A program made the position numbers and the translations under genes. Below, one piece after another: positions 35,216 through 43,023 of a stretch of DNA of 64,000 nt (position 1 is its first letter; every line of letters begins with the position of its first letter). A model generated the notes under the pieces. It was not told the DNA's origin, searched no databases, and saw only the letters and a program-made list of their open reading frames with translations. Source of the stretch: WRCA01 sp964587855 (GTDB lineage: Bacteria > Pseudomonadota > Alphaproteobacteria > Rs-D84). The stretch spans positions 62,001 through 126,000 of the forward strand of contig CAZPLT010000001.1 of assembly GCA_964587855.1 (NCBI GenBank), written 5' to 3'.

Positions 35216-35401
35216 TTATTTCTTTACGGCCCAAAATAAAGCAAAAACCCAGCCAATCCCAGTCCAGCCCAACAGCCAACTGGCACTGCGTACAATGCCA
35301 TGGTCCAATTTATCTTTTTTTGTTTGGCTGACGAACCATGCAGGCGCCATCATTATCGCGAATATTAGTAAAACAGCCAAGATGTATTTTATTGTAATCA
35401 A
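35216..35401 (-). CDS. Small superinfection-immunity-like membrane protein
   Basis: 61 residues with two membrane helices. The C-terminal LLGWTGIGWVFALFWAVKK matches the core of the Imm-superinfect family (named after phage T4 Imm), widespread in bacteria with no proven phage role outside T4. The start would be TTG at 35401, overlapping the eno stop as TTGA, so translation is likely coupled to eno; an ATG further in would remove the first helix. Confidence 0.7.
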   Translation of the reverse strand: MITIKYILAVLLIFAIMMAPAWFVSQTKKDKLDHGIVRSASWLLGWTGIGWVFALFWAVKK

Positions 35402-36645
35402 ATTTTATTAGAATATTTTGCTTTGTTACCTAATTCTTCTTCTATACGCATAAGCTGATTATATTTTGCCATTCTGTCGGTGCGCGACATACTGCCTGTT
35501 TTAATTTGTCCGGCATTTGTTGCAACCGCCAAATCCGCAATAGTCGTATCTTCGGTTTCGCCACTGCGATGAGAAATTATAACACCATAACCAGCATCTT
35601 GGGCAATTTTAATAGTATCCATGGTTTCAGTAATAGTTCCGATTTGATTTGGCTTTATTAAAATAGCATTTGCAATTTTGTTATCAATTCCACGTTTTAA
35701 TCGAACAGGATTTGTTACGAACAAGTCATCACCAACCAGTTGAACTTTTTTGCCAATGCTCTTGGTCATTTCTTTCCATCCATTCCAATCATCTTCGGCC
35801 AATCCATCTTCTATGGAAATAATTGGATAATCCAAAACTAGTTTTTTATAAAATTCTATCATTTGGTTTGATGATAATTTTTTATTTTCAAATTTATAAA
35901 TTCCATTTTTATAAAATTCAGATGCAGCGACATCCAGACCCAAAGCAACATCTTTGCCAGGGTTATATCCAGCGGCTTTTATCGCCTGGGTGATTAAATC
36001 AAGTGCATCGCGAGTGTTTTTTATGTTTGGTGCAAAGCCACCCTCATCTCCAACATTTGTTGAATAGCCTGATTTCTTTAGAATAGCTTTTAGATTATGA
36101 AAAACTTCACTGCCTATTTTAATTGATTTAGTTTCGTTTTTTACGATTGGAATAATCATAAATTCTTGGACATCTAAACCATTATCAGCATGTGCGCCAC
36201 CATTGATTACATTCATCATTGGGCGAGGTAACAAAGTTCCAGTACCTAAATACTTATAAAATGATTTTCCAGATTGTTTTGCTGCGGCATGTGCCGCCGC
36301 CATAGATACTGCCAAGATAGCGTTCGCCCCTAATTTTGATTTATTAGGGGTTCCATCAATTTCAATCATCTTTTTATCTATTACGGATTGTTTGCTGGCA
36401 TCCATTTTCAAAAGAGCAGGAGCTATGATTTTATTTACATTTTTTACCGCTTTTAAAACACCTTTGCCCATATAGTCCAAGCCGCCGTCGCGTAATTCCA
36501 ATGCTTCGTGAGTTCCAGTTGAAGCCCCAGATGGCACACTGGCACGACCAATTATCCCGCTGCTTAAAAAAACGTCACATTCAATGGTGGGATTCCCGCG
36601 GCTGTCCATAATTTGTCTGGCATGAATATTTTTTATTTTGAACAT
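35398..36645 (-). CDS. eno: Enolase
   Basis: 415 residues. Metal and catalytic motifs are present: GDEGGFAPN, SIEDGLAEDDWNGW, LVGDDLFVTN and the signature ILIKPNQIGTITET plus SHRSGETEDTTIADLAVA. It interconverts 2-phosphoglycerate and phosphoenolpyruvate. AAGGGAA precedes the ATG. The small membrane-protein gene overlaps its stop. Confidence 0.97.
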   Translation of the reverse strand: MFKIKNIHARQIMDSRGNPTIECDVFLSSGIIGRASVPSGASTGTHEALELRDGGLDYMGKGVLKAVKNVNKIIAPALLKMDASKQSVIDKKMIEIDGTPNKSKLGANAILAVSMAAAHAAAKQSGKSFYKYLGTGTLLPRPMMNVINGGAHADNGLDVQEFMIIPIVKNETKSIKIGSEVFHNLKAILKKSGYSTNVGDEGGFAPNIKNTRDALDLITQAIKAAGYNPGKDVALGLDVAASEFYKNGIYKFENKKLSSNQMIEFYKKLVLDYPIISIEDGLAEDDWNGWKEMTKSIGKKVQLVGDDLFVTNPVRLKRGIDNKIANAILIKPNQIGTITETMDTIKIAQDAGYGVIISHRSGETEDTTIADLAVATNAGQIKTGSMSRTDRMAKYNQLMRIEEELGNKAKYSNKI

Positions 36646-36665
36646 TTCCCTTCCTTAAAGAATAT

Positions 36666-37394
36666 TTACATTTTAAAATTTTCACCCAAATAAACACGTC
36701 GTACCATTGGATCTTTGATAATTTTATCGGTTGTTCCATGAATCAATATTTTCCCATCATGTAAAACATAAGATCTGTCTGTAACGCCCAAAGTTTCACG
36801 AACATTATGATCGGTAATAATAACGCCCAAACCACGATTTTTTAATTGGGACACCAATGTGCGGATTTCATTTACAGCTATTGGATCAATCCCAGCAAAT
36901 GGTTCGTCCAATAAAATAAATTTAGGATCATTTGCCAACGCACGGGCAATTTCAACACGTCTGCGTTCGCCACCAGATAAAGAAGTAGAAGGCGAAGTTC
37001 TTAAATGTTCAATTGAAAATTCATGTAATAATTCATTTAATTTTTTTTCACGTTTTTCAGGATCTGTTTGTATAACTTCCAATATCGCCATAATATTTTG
37101 TTCTACGGATAAACCATGAAAAACACTGTTTTCCTGGGGCAGATATCCAATATGTAAACGTGCACGTTGAAAGAAAGGCAAGTGAGTAATGTTTTGACTG
37201 TTTAAAAAAATTTGTCCGCTGGTGGATTGTATCTGTCCCGTGATGCAATAAAACGCCGTTGTTTTTCCAGCACCATTTGGACCCAGTAATCCGACGGATT
37301 CTCCCTGGCGGACGTCAATAGAAATATCCTTTAAAACTGTGCGTTTTCCATAGTTTTTGGAAAGATGTTCAATTTTTAAAATACTTTGTTTCAT
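36666..37394 (-). CDS. lptB: LPS export ABC transporter ATPase LptB
   Basis: 242 residues: Walker A GPNGAGKT, Q-loop in IGYLPQENSVF, signature LSGGERRRVEIARAL, Walker B FILLDEPFAGIDP and H-switch ITDHNV. The DEPFAGIDPIAV sequence is LptB-typical. It powers LPS extraction from the inner membrane with LptF/G. It overlaps lptC by four bases; lptA, usually between them, is absent. Confidence 0.95.
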   Translation of the reverse strand: MKQSILKIEHLSKNYGKRTVLKDISIDVRQGESVGLLGPNGAGKTTAFYCITGQIQSTSGQIFLNSQNITHLPFFQRARLHIGYLPQENSVFHGLSVEQNIMAILEVIQTDPEKREKKLNELLHEFSIEHLRTSPSTSLSGGERRRVEIARALANDPKFILLDEPFAGIDPIAVNEIRTLVSQLKNRGLGVIITDHNVRETLGVTDRSYVLHDGKILIHGTTDKIIKDPMVRRVYLGENFKM

Positions 37395-37870
37395 AATTTT
37401 ATCACCAATTCTTCTGTAATTATTTGGTCCCCATTACTAGAATTAACACGAACGTTACCGGACAATGTTACGTCTTTTTTTAGTTTATCATATTTTCCAG
37501 TTTTTGCGCGAATATTATCTGTGATATTTTGCCCATTTGATACCCTGGTAATTTTTGCACGAATATTATCCAAAAAAACAAAGTTTGGAATGTCGTATTC
37601 TTGTCTGGCAATATCTGCATGCATTGTAAATGGGTGTCCATCTTTATCTATTCCAGAAAATGAGGGATTTGTCATTTTAAATTGATTTTGCATTACGTCT
37701 GATAAATTAATTCCTGAAATAGGCATCCATCGTAAATTTTTAGAAATCATAGAGCCAGCAATCAGGGCGCCAATCAGAACCAGTCCCCAGCCAGTAAATA
37801 TAAATTGCCACAAGCGCTGACCGCGCCGATAATTACTGGAAATAAGAAAATTTCTGTTTGACCATTCCAT
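37391..37870 (-). CDS. lptC: LPS export protein LptC
   Basis: 159 residues from ATG 37870: one N-terminal membrane helix (FIFTGWGLVLIGALIAGSM) and a periplasmic beta-jellyroll (MTNPSFSGIDKDGHPFTMHADIARQ, NITDNIRAKTGKYDKLKKDVTLSGNVRV). The MxxPxxxGxDxxGxPYxxxA pattern is LptC. The frame is open to 37909, but AGGATT precedes ATG 37870. It links LptBFG to the periplasmic bridge. Confidence 0.86.
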   Translation of the reverse strand: MEWSNRNFLISSNYRRGQRLWQFIFTGWGLVLIGALIAGSMISKNLRWMPISGINLSDVMQNQFKMTNPSFSGIDKDGHPFTMHADIARQEYDIPNFVFLDNIRAKITRVSNGQNITDNIRAKTGKYDKLKKDVTLSGNVRVNSSNGDQIITEELVIKL

Positions 37871-37940
37871 TTCAATAATCCTATTGCAAAAGAGTTTGAT
37901 TTGCAACATGTTTTCTGTTAGAATAAGCTCAAGAGAGAAT

Positions 37941-38738
37941 ATGAAAAAAACAATAATCTTTTTTTGTTCGATGTTCTTTGCCTTGTGCTATTTGAATGGG
38001 GCTGTGGCTGCTATTAAAAAGGCTTCATCTGTATCTGAACAAACTTCACAAGGGGCTGCGGGATTGATGGCTGGCAACAGCTTGATTCCTACTGCTTTGG
38101 GTTTGGTTGGAAATGTTATGGAATTAAATAAACAACAGGCAGCTTTATCCGCAGAATGTGTTCCTTCGGATTCTGAAATTGAATTTGTAAAAAAGTTAGT
38201 CCAAGAATGGGCCAAGGCTGGCGGCACAATTGATATGTCTGGTCGTACAGCATGTCTGGGTAAAGATGGAAAAAATTATGCTTTCAGTGTTAAATGGGCT
38301 ATGGATGGGTCCCCTTGTTATGATGCATTTAATGATGAAAATCAAATTTATAAAAATTATCCTTATCCAGGTAAAGGATTTGTGTTAAAAGATCAATCGC
38401 TGGAAGATAGTGATAAAAATAGAATTACTAAATCCGATATTTATGAAATATTTCCAAAAATTGGATTTGAAGATGCGGATTATTTGGCAAGTGAAGTTTC
38501 AATGGTTGCGAAATTAAAAGAAAAAGCGATAAAATGTGCCTCTGAAAAATTAAGTGCGAAACAACGTGAATTATGGGGTAATATGTTGACTCAGACAGTT
38601 GGTGGATTGGGGCAAAAACAAAATGCTGGAACAACAATGCAACAGGTTGGTTCTGTTCTGCAAAGTGGTGGAAACAGCCCACTTGGGACATTGGGTGGAA
38701 CAGTTAATATTTTAACTGGATCGCTTTTAGCACAATAA
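37941..38738 (+). CDS. Exported protein, unknown
   Basis: 265 residues from ATG 37941 (AAGAGAG upstream). Signal peptide (TIIFFCSMFFALCYLNGAVAA); mature part with Gly/Ala-rich segments at both ends (GAAGLMAGNSLIPTALGLVGNVM; LGTLGGTVNILTGSLLAQ) and four or more Cys in a central domain. It is divergent from lptC-lptB. No family recognised. Confidence 0.82.
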   Translation: MKKTIIFFCSMFFALCYLNGAVAAIKKASSVSEQTSQGAAGLMAGNSLIPTALGLVGNVMELNKQQAALSAECVPSDSEIEFVKKLVQEWAKAGGTIDMSGRTACLGKDGKNYAFSVKWAMDGSPCYDAFNDENQIYKNYPYPGKGFVLKDQSLEDSDKNRITKSDIYEIFPKIGFEDADYLASEVSMVAKLKEKAIKCASEKLSAKQRELWGNMLTQTVGGLGQKQNAGTTMQQVGSVLQSGGNSPLGTLGGTVNILTGSLLAQ

Positions 38739-38754
38739 AATATTTCCAAAAATT

Positions 38755-39294
38755 TTATTTAATTAAAATTAGAAATCTTGCACGACCATAAGATTTGTCT
38801 TTGATAATTTTCAAATCTGTGGGCAGGGTGGGGATATCAAAAGTTTTCTCTGTTTCCCATACAATTATTGCACCAGTTTTAGCCACAGGTGCAATTTTTT
38901 TAATAAATTCAACGCCTAATCCGGCATTTGAATATGGTGGATCAATAAATATTAAATCGGCATCAGATCCGAACTTCGAAATTGCGGAAAGTGCATCAAT
39001 TTGAACAATTATGCCGTTTGCACCATCCAATAACGCCAGATTTCTTTTAATGGTTTTTATTGATTCTGCATTAGTATCTGTAAAAATTGCTTTGGAATTT
39101 TGTGCTCGTGACAGCCATTCCAGCCCAAATTCACCACTGCCAGCAAAAGCATCCCAAACGATATGGGGGGAAATATTTCCCAACATATTGAACAAAGCAA
39201 TTCGTGCTTTGTTTTGTGTTGGTCTGGCATTTAGCGGTAGATGTAATTTTTTACCACGCCATTTTCCTGAAATGATTTGCAAATTTGAATCCAT
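38755..39294 (-). CDS. rsmD: 16S rRNA (guanine966-N2)-methyltransferase RsmD
   Basis: 179 residues from ATG 39294. Motifs: ISGKWRGKKLHLP, RPTQNKARIALFNML, DAFAGSGEFGLEWLSR (AdoMet site) and FIDPPYSN (catalytic DPPY). Frame is open to 39393, but RsmD proteins begin near IISGKWRG and a good promoter puts the transcript start at 39294, so a leaderless mRNA is likely. Divergent from tadA with only 19 bp between starts. Confidence 0.92.
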   Translation of the reverse strand: MDSNLQIISGKWRGKKLHLPLNARPTQNKARIALFNMLGNISPHIVWDAFAGSGEFGLEWLSRAQNSKAIFTDTNAESIKTIKRNLALLDGANGIIVQIDALSAISKFGSDADLIFIDPPYSNAGLGVEFIKKIAPVAKTGAIIVWETEKTFDIPTLPTDLKIIKDKSYGRARFLILIK

Positions 39295-39304
39295 AGGGTA
39301 AAGT
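39277..39304 (+). promoter_or_regulatory. Promoter of tadA
   Basis: TTGCAA at 39277-39282, 16 bp, TAAAGT at 39299-39304 (TATAAA at 39304-39309 is an alternative). The start would be within a few bases of ATG 39314. It lies inside the rsmD start region. Confidence 0.48.
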
Positions 39305-39330
39305 ATAAAACAAATGAATAAATTTATCAA
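39302..39330 (-). promoter_or_regulatory. Promoter of rsmD, overlapping tadA
   Basis: On the minus strand, TTGATA (39325-39330), 17 bp, TATACT (39302-39307); seven bases separate the -10 from the rsmD ATG. The -35 lies within the first codons of tadA. Confidence 0.6.
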
Positions 39331-39760
39331 AGAAACTTTGAAACTGGCGCGCAAAGCCTCATCACATGGGGATGTGCCGGTTGGTGCGGTCATTGTTCGT
39401 GATGGTAAAATTATCGCGCGCGGGGAAAATCAGGTTCAATTAAAGCGTAATCCAACATTGCACGCGGAAATTATTGCTATAAATAAAGCATGCAAAAAAC
39501 TGGGCGAAAAATTTTTAACTGATTGTGAAATGTATGTCAGCTTGGAACCTTGTGCAATGTGCGCTACGGCTATTTCTTTTGCACGACTTAAACGTGTAAT
39601 TTTCGCAGCAACCGATGAAAAGGGCGGGGGAATATTGCATGGGGCGTGTGTGTATGAAACACAGAAAAACCTGTGGAAACCATTTGTTTCCCAAATGCCA
39701 GAGTTTGCAAACGAATCGGCAAAATTATTGAAAGATTTTTTCAAGCAAAGACGAGTTTAA
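39314..39760 (+). CDS. tadA: tRNA-specific adenosine deaminase TadA
   Basis: 148 residues with the zinc deaminase motifs HAE (ATLHAEIIAI form) and PCAMCATAIS, plus VPVGAVIVRDGKIIARGENQ and the C-terminal helix. TadA converts A34 to inosine in tRNA-Arg(ACG). A second possible substrate, tRNA-Leu(AAG), lies at 10961. It overlaps the end of the convergent gpmI by four bases. Confidence 0.94.
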   Translation: MNKFIKETLKLARKASSHGDVPVGAVIVRDGKIIARGENQVQLKRNPTLHAEIIAINKACKKLGEKFLTDCEMYVSLEPCAMCATAISFARLKRVIFAATDEKGGGILHGACVYETQKNLWKPFVSQMPEFANESAKLLKDFFKQRRV

Positions 39761-41214
39761 ATCAAACTTTTTCCCGTCATTTCTTTTGGTTTTTTCAGGT
39801 CCAAAATTTTCAGCATGGTTGGTGCAATGTCTGACAGATCGCCACTTTTTAATTTAACTCGATTTGACCCAACAACAATAAATGCAACCCGATTCGTTGT
39901 ATGTGATGTCCATGGGGCATTTAGTTTATAATTCCACATCTTTTCAGCATTGCCGTGATCAGCAGTTATTAGAACCGTTCCCCCCAGATTTAAAACAGCG
40001 GGCACTAAACGCGCCAATTGTGCATCTAAAACCTCCATCGCGCGAATCGTTGCGGCTTCGTTACCAGTGTGTCCAACCATATCGCCATTTGCATAATTAA
40101 GTATTACAACATCAAATTTTTTTAATTTTGGCAGCAGTACATCAGTAATTTTTATTGCGGACATTTCGGGCTTTAAATCAAATGTCGCAATGTTTGGTGA
40201 TGGAATTAAAACCTTTTCTTCGCGGGGAAATTTAATGGTTCTTTCCGCATCAAAAAAGTAAGTAACGTGATTATATTTTTCTGTTTCAGCGATTCGCAAT
40301 TGTGATAAACCATTATCTGCCAAAACATCGCCCAAGGTGTTTTTTACGGGCAGGTCTGGCAACAAAGATGGGGTTTTATCTTCTAACCCTGCTTGGGAAA
40401 ATACAATTGTGCGTGCATTTATTTTATTCAACATTTGTAAAATTTGTCTGACCCTGTCTGAACGATAATTTGTAATAAGAATCCCATCTTTGTTTGTAAT
40501 TACAGATTTTTTAATAATTATTGGTTTGATAAATTCATCCGATTCTCCGCGAGCATATGCCGCACTCAATGCATCATCAATTGTCAGTGCGGAAAACTTT
40601 GCATGTCCCAAGGCAATCGCATCAAACGCTAGTTTTGTTCTGTTAATATTTTGATTTCGATCCATTGCAAAATAACGACCAACCAGTGTTCCAAACCACC
40701 AAGAATTATTTTTGGGTAATCCACGGCGTAATTTATTTATGAATTTCTGTGCGCTTTTGGGCGGAGTATCACGTCCATCTGAAAAAAAGTGGATACATAT
40801 TTTAAGCCCAGATTTTAATAATCTGTTTGCTATTAAAATAGTTTCGTTTATATCGGCGTGGATTTTTCCGTCTGACATCAAACCCATAAAATGAACAATT
40901 CCACCACGCTTTTTCATATCTTTTATAAATTCGGATAATGGACTATTTTTATTCCAGTTTTCTAAATCAAATCTGCGCAAGAATTGGTTTACAATTCTGC
41001 CACTGCCAATCGTTATATGTCCAACTTCGCTGTTACCCATGATGCTTGGCGGCAGCCCGACTGCTGTGCCACTGGCGCGCAAAGATGTGGCTGGGTATTT
41101 CTTTTTTAGATTATTTAAAAAAGGCATTTTAGCCAGTGCAACAGCATTATGCTTTTTTGTCGTACTGATACCAACACCATCCATTATGCAAAGAACAACT
41201 GGTTTTGTATTCAT
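39757..41214 (-). CDS. gpmI: 2,3-bisphosphoglycerate-independent phosphoglycerate mutase
   Basis: 485 residues of the alkaline phosphatase superfamily. Catalytic Ser in MGNSEVGHITIGSGR, DGRDTPP, YRSDRVRQ, ADHGNAEKMWN and THTTNRVAFI metal-site words. It converts 3- to 2-phosphoglycerate, one step before enolase, also in this window. A TATAAT box at 41222-41227 ends seven bases before the ATG, so the mRNA is probably leaderless. Confidence 0.95.
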   Translation of the reverse strand: MNTKPVVLCIMDGVGISTTKKHNAVALAKMPFLNNLKKKYPATSLRASGTAVGLPPSIMGNSEVGHITIGSGRIVNQFLRRFDLENWNKNSPLSEFIKDMKKRGGIVHFMGLMSDGKIHADINETILIANRLLKSGLKICIHFFSDGRDTPPKSAQKFINKLRRGLPKNNSWWFGTLVGRYFAMDRNQNINRTKLAFDAIALGHAKFSALTIDDALSAAYARGESDEFIKPIIIKKSVITNKDGILITNYRSDRVRQILQMLNKINARTIVFSQAGLEDKTPSLLPDLPVKNTLGDVLADNGLSQLRIAETEKYNHVTYFFDAERTIKFPREEKVLIPSPNIATFDLKPEMSAIKITDVLLPKLKKFDVVILNYANGDMVGHTGNEAATIRAMEVLDAQLARLVPAVLNLGGTVLITADHGNAEKMWNYKLNAPWTSHTTNRVAFIVVGSNRVKLKSGDLSDIAPTMLKILDLKKPKEMTGKSLI

Positions 41215-41221
41215 GTTATAT

Positions 41222-41227
41222 ATTATA
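41222..41227 (-). promoter_or_regulatory. -10 box of gpmI
   Basis: Minus-strand TATAAT, seven bases before ATG 41214. No convincing -35. Confidence 0.5.
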
Positions 41228-41239
41228 TCATAAATATGC

Positions 41240-41268
41240 TTGATTGAATTCTATAAATTTCGTATAAT
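41240..41268 (+). promoter_or_regulatory. Promoter of the OmpA-family lipoprotein gene
   Basis: TTGATT at 41240-41245, 17 bp, TATAAT at 41263-41268; divergent from the gpmI box. Confidence 0.62.
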
Positions 41269-41290
41269 GTCTAATAAGAAAGGAAATAAT

Positions 41291-42661
41291 ATGAAGAAAA
41301 TTTTTACTCTCTTTGGATTGTTGGTGGTTACTGCTTGTGCTAATCTTGGCAATACCCAGGAATCCGAAACAACATATTCGACCCCAACCGTTGATTATAT
41401 TGAACAGTTGGATATAAAAACATCGACTCAGGCGGATTCTTTCTTGATTCAATTAGCGATGAATTATCGTTCTTATGCTATATTTAATGCCCGCCAATCT
41501 GGATATCCAGATATCGGTGAAATATTTGCTCAAAAAGCAATCGTGGCATTTTCTGGGGAAACCCCAATGCCTGAATCCGTTGATAATTGGCAGGTCGAAG
41601 ATCAAGATTTGGGTTTTGAATTATCTGGGGCATGCCAAGAATTAATCAACATGTTGAAAAACGATATGACAGATTATTGCCCAATAGAAGCAGCCGAAGC
41701 CCAGGCAAAATTTGATTGTTGGTTGACTGCCGTGACAAGTGGGCAAACCGCAACTGCAAATGAATGCCGTACTAGATTTAATAGTGTAATGGATGTCTTG
41801 CGCAAGGGCGGACCAAATGGATGTGGAACCCCAAAACTGGCTAGTAAAGCGACACCAAAAAATAATATATCTGTAGAATCTGAATACTATCCAGAACCAA
41901 TTGCAATAAAACCCAGCCAATTGCGTGCCAGGGACGGTATTGTGATTGTAAATAATATTAATGTTGATCCTGTCCCTCCGGTTATGTTCAACCAGAATAT
42001 TTACAGTGGTGGTGATAGAAATATAATTACTGAAAATACTGGTAATAATGAAAAAGTAGTAGAAGAAAAACCGGTTGCTGCTGTAGCAGTTCCCAGCGAC
42101 ACTGTTTCTCGTCAAGAATTTATTGAAATGATGCAAGCAATGCGTGAAGAAATTCGTGCAATTAATGAACGCTTGGACAAGCAAGCAAAAAATGAAGATA
42201 TTGCTGTATTGAAAGTTCAACAAATTCCGTTGGAGCCAAAACAACATGTAATGGAAGAAGTTTTCGAAGTTCATTTTGACTTTAATAAAGCGATAATAAA
42301 ACCAGAATATGAAAAAGTTATTAAAAAATTGGCCGCAACAACCCAAGAAAATCGTAATGTAAAGATTTCTGTGGTTGGTCATACAGATACCAAAGGCTCG
42401 CAAAATTATAATTTTGCTTTGGGTGGACGCCGTGCACGGGCGGTGCGCAATATGTTGGTGAAATACGGTATCCCATCAGATCAAATAGTTATGGTGTCTT
42501 CTGGTGAAAATGATTTGAAAGTACAAACCAAAGACGGGGTAAGTAATAAAGAAAATCGCCGTGCCCGGGTTATCAAAGAACAAAGATATATAGAACAGCA
42601 GAAAGTTAGTGAAGAACTAAATTTACCAGAAGAAGAAAAAGTAGAAACAGTTAAAGAATAA
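41291..42661 (+). CDS. OmpA-family lipoprotein
   Basis: 456 residues. Lipoprotein signal (FTLFGLLVVTAC, lipidated Cys about residue 16). A helical, Cys-containing middle part is followed by a linker, a short coiled coil (RQEFIEMMQAMREEIRAINERLDK) and an OmpA-like peptidoglycan-binding domain (about 335-435: VHFDFNKAIIKPEY, VVGHTDTKGSQNYN, GGRRARAVRNML, ENRRARV). It probably ties outer membrane to the wall, as Pal does, but is much longer than Pal. AAAGGA sets the start; upstream in-frame ATG 41240 lies in the promoter. Confidence 0.88.
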   Translation: MKKIFTLFGLLVVTACANLGNTQESETTYSTPTVDYIEQLDIKTSTQADSFLIQLAMNYRSYAIFNARQSGYPDIGEIFAQKAIVAFSGETPMPESVDNWQVEDQDLGFELSGACQELINMLKNDMTDYCPIEAAEAQAKFDCWLTAVTSGQTATANECRTRFNSVMDVLRKGGPNGCGTPKLASKATPKNNISVESEYYPEPIAIKPSQLRARDGIVIVNNINVDPVPPVMFNQNIYSGGDRNIITENTGNNEKVVEEKPVAAVAVPSDTVSRQEFIEMMQAMREEIRAINERLDKQAKNEDIAVLKVQQIPLEPKQHVMEEVFEVHFDFNKAIIKPEYEKVIKKLAATTQENRNVKISVVGHTDTKGSQNYNFALGGRRARAVRNMLVKYGIPSDQIVMVSSGENDLKVQTKDGVSNKENRRARVIKEQRYIEQQKVSEELNLPEEEKVETVKE

Positions 42662-42666
42662 AATAC

Positions 42667-42695
42667 TTGACGAATAATAGTTTTTAGGCTATATT
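42667..42695 (+). promoter_or_regulatory. Promoter of the 45-residue gene
   Basis: TTGACG at 42667-42672, 17 bp, TATATT at 42690-42695. Confidence 0.6.
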
Positions 42696-42728
42696 TATAA
42701 AAATAAAAAATAATTTTGAGGTAAAAAG

Positions 42729-42866
42729 ATGGCAGAAATAAAAAAAGGACCCGGCTTTAAAAAGGCAACAACGGCGTTAACTTTTGATTTAATAAAGCAT
42801 ATGAAAAATGCCGGAATTAATACATCTGATTTTGTGGGTAAGGAAATTGGTGAAAAAGTAATATAA
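42729..42866 (+). CDS. Small 45-residue protein, unknown
   Basis: MAEIKKGPGFKKATTALTFD... ends GKEIGEKVI. A good GAGG box, its own promoter and its own terminator make it a convincing gene despite its size. Basic N-terminus then an amphipathic segment; no signal peptide, no recognised family. It sits between the OmpA lipoprotein and rho. Confidence 0.7.
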   Translation: MAEIKKGPGFKKATTALTFDLIKHMKNAGINTSDFVGKEIGEKVI

Positions 42867-42886
42867 ATTACGGATTCTTATTTTTT

Positions 42887-42917
42887 AATCCCCCGTCAGG
42901 GGGATTTTGTTTTTCTT
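42887..42917 (+). terminator. Rho-independent terminator of the small gene
   Basis: AATCCCCC-GTCA-GGGGGATT then TTGTTTTTCTT. Confidence 0.85.
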
Positions 42918-42942
42918 AAATTTGTTTATTATTTGAAAATAC

Positions 42943-42971
42943 TTGACTTTCAAGGCTTTTTTAGCTATTAT
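42943..42971 (+). promoter_or_regulatory. Promoter of rho
   Basis: TTGACT at 42943-42948, 17 bp, TATTAT at 42966-42971; start near 42978, leader about 46 nt. Confidence 0.65.
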
Positions 42972-42986
42972 GTAACTATCAAATCG

Positions 42987-43002
42987 GGTGCAGTTCTGCA
43001 CC
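42987..43002 (+). promoter_or_regulatory. Hairpin in the rho leader
   Basis: GGTGCA-GTTC-TGCACC, a six-bp stem-loop between the promoter and AAGAGG. Rho is autoregulated in other bacteria; whether this hairpin takes part is not known. Confidence 0.45.
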
Positions 43003-43023
43003 AAATTCTCAAGAGGTAAAATC

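Noticed and set aside
35216..35401. Phage defence role for the superinfection-immunity-like protein
   Set aside because: The family is widespread in bacteria with no tested defence function, and no other defence gene is present.
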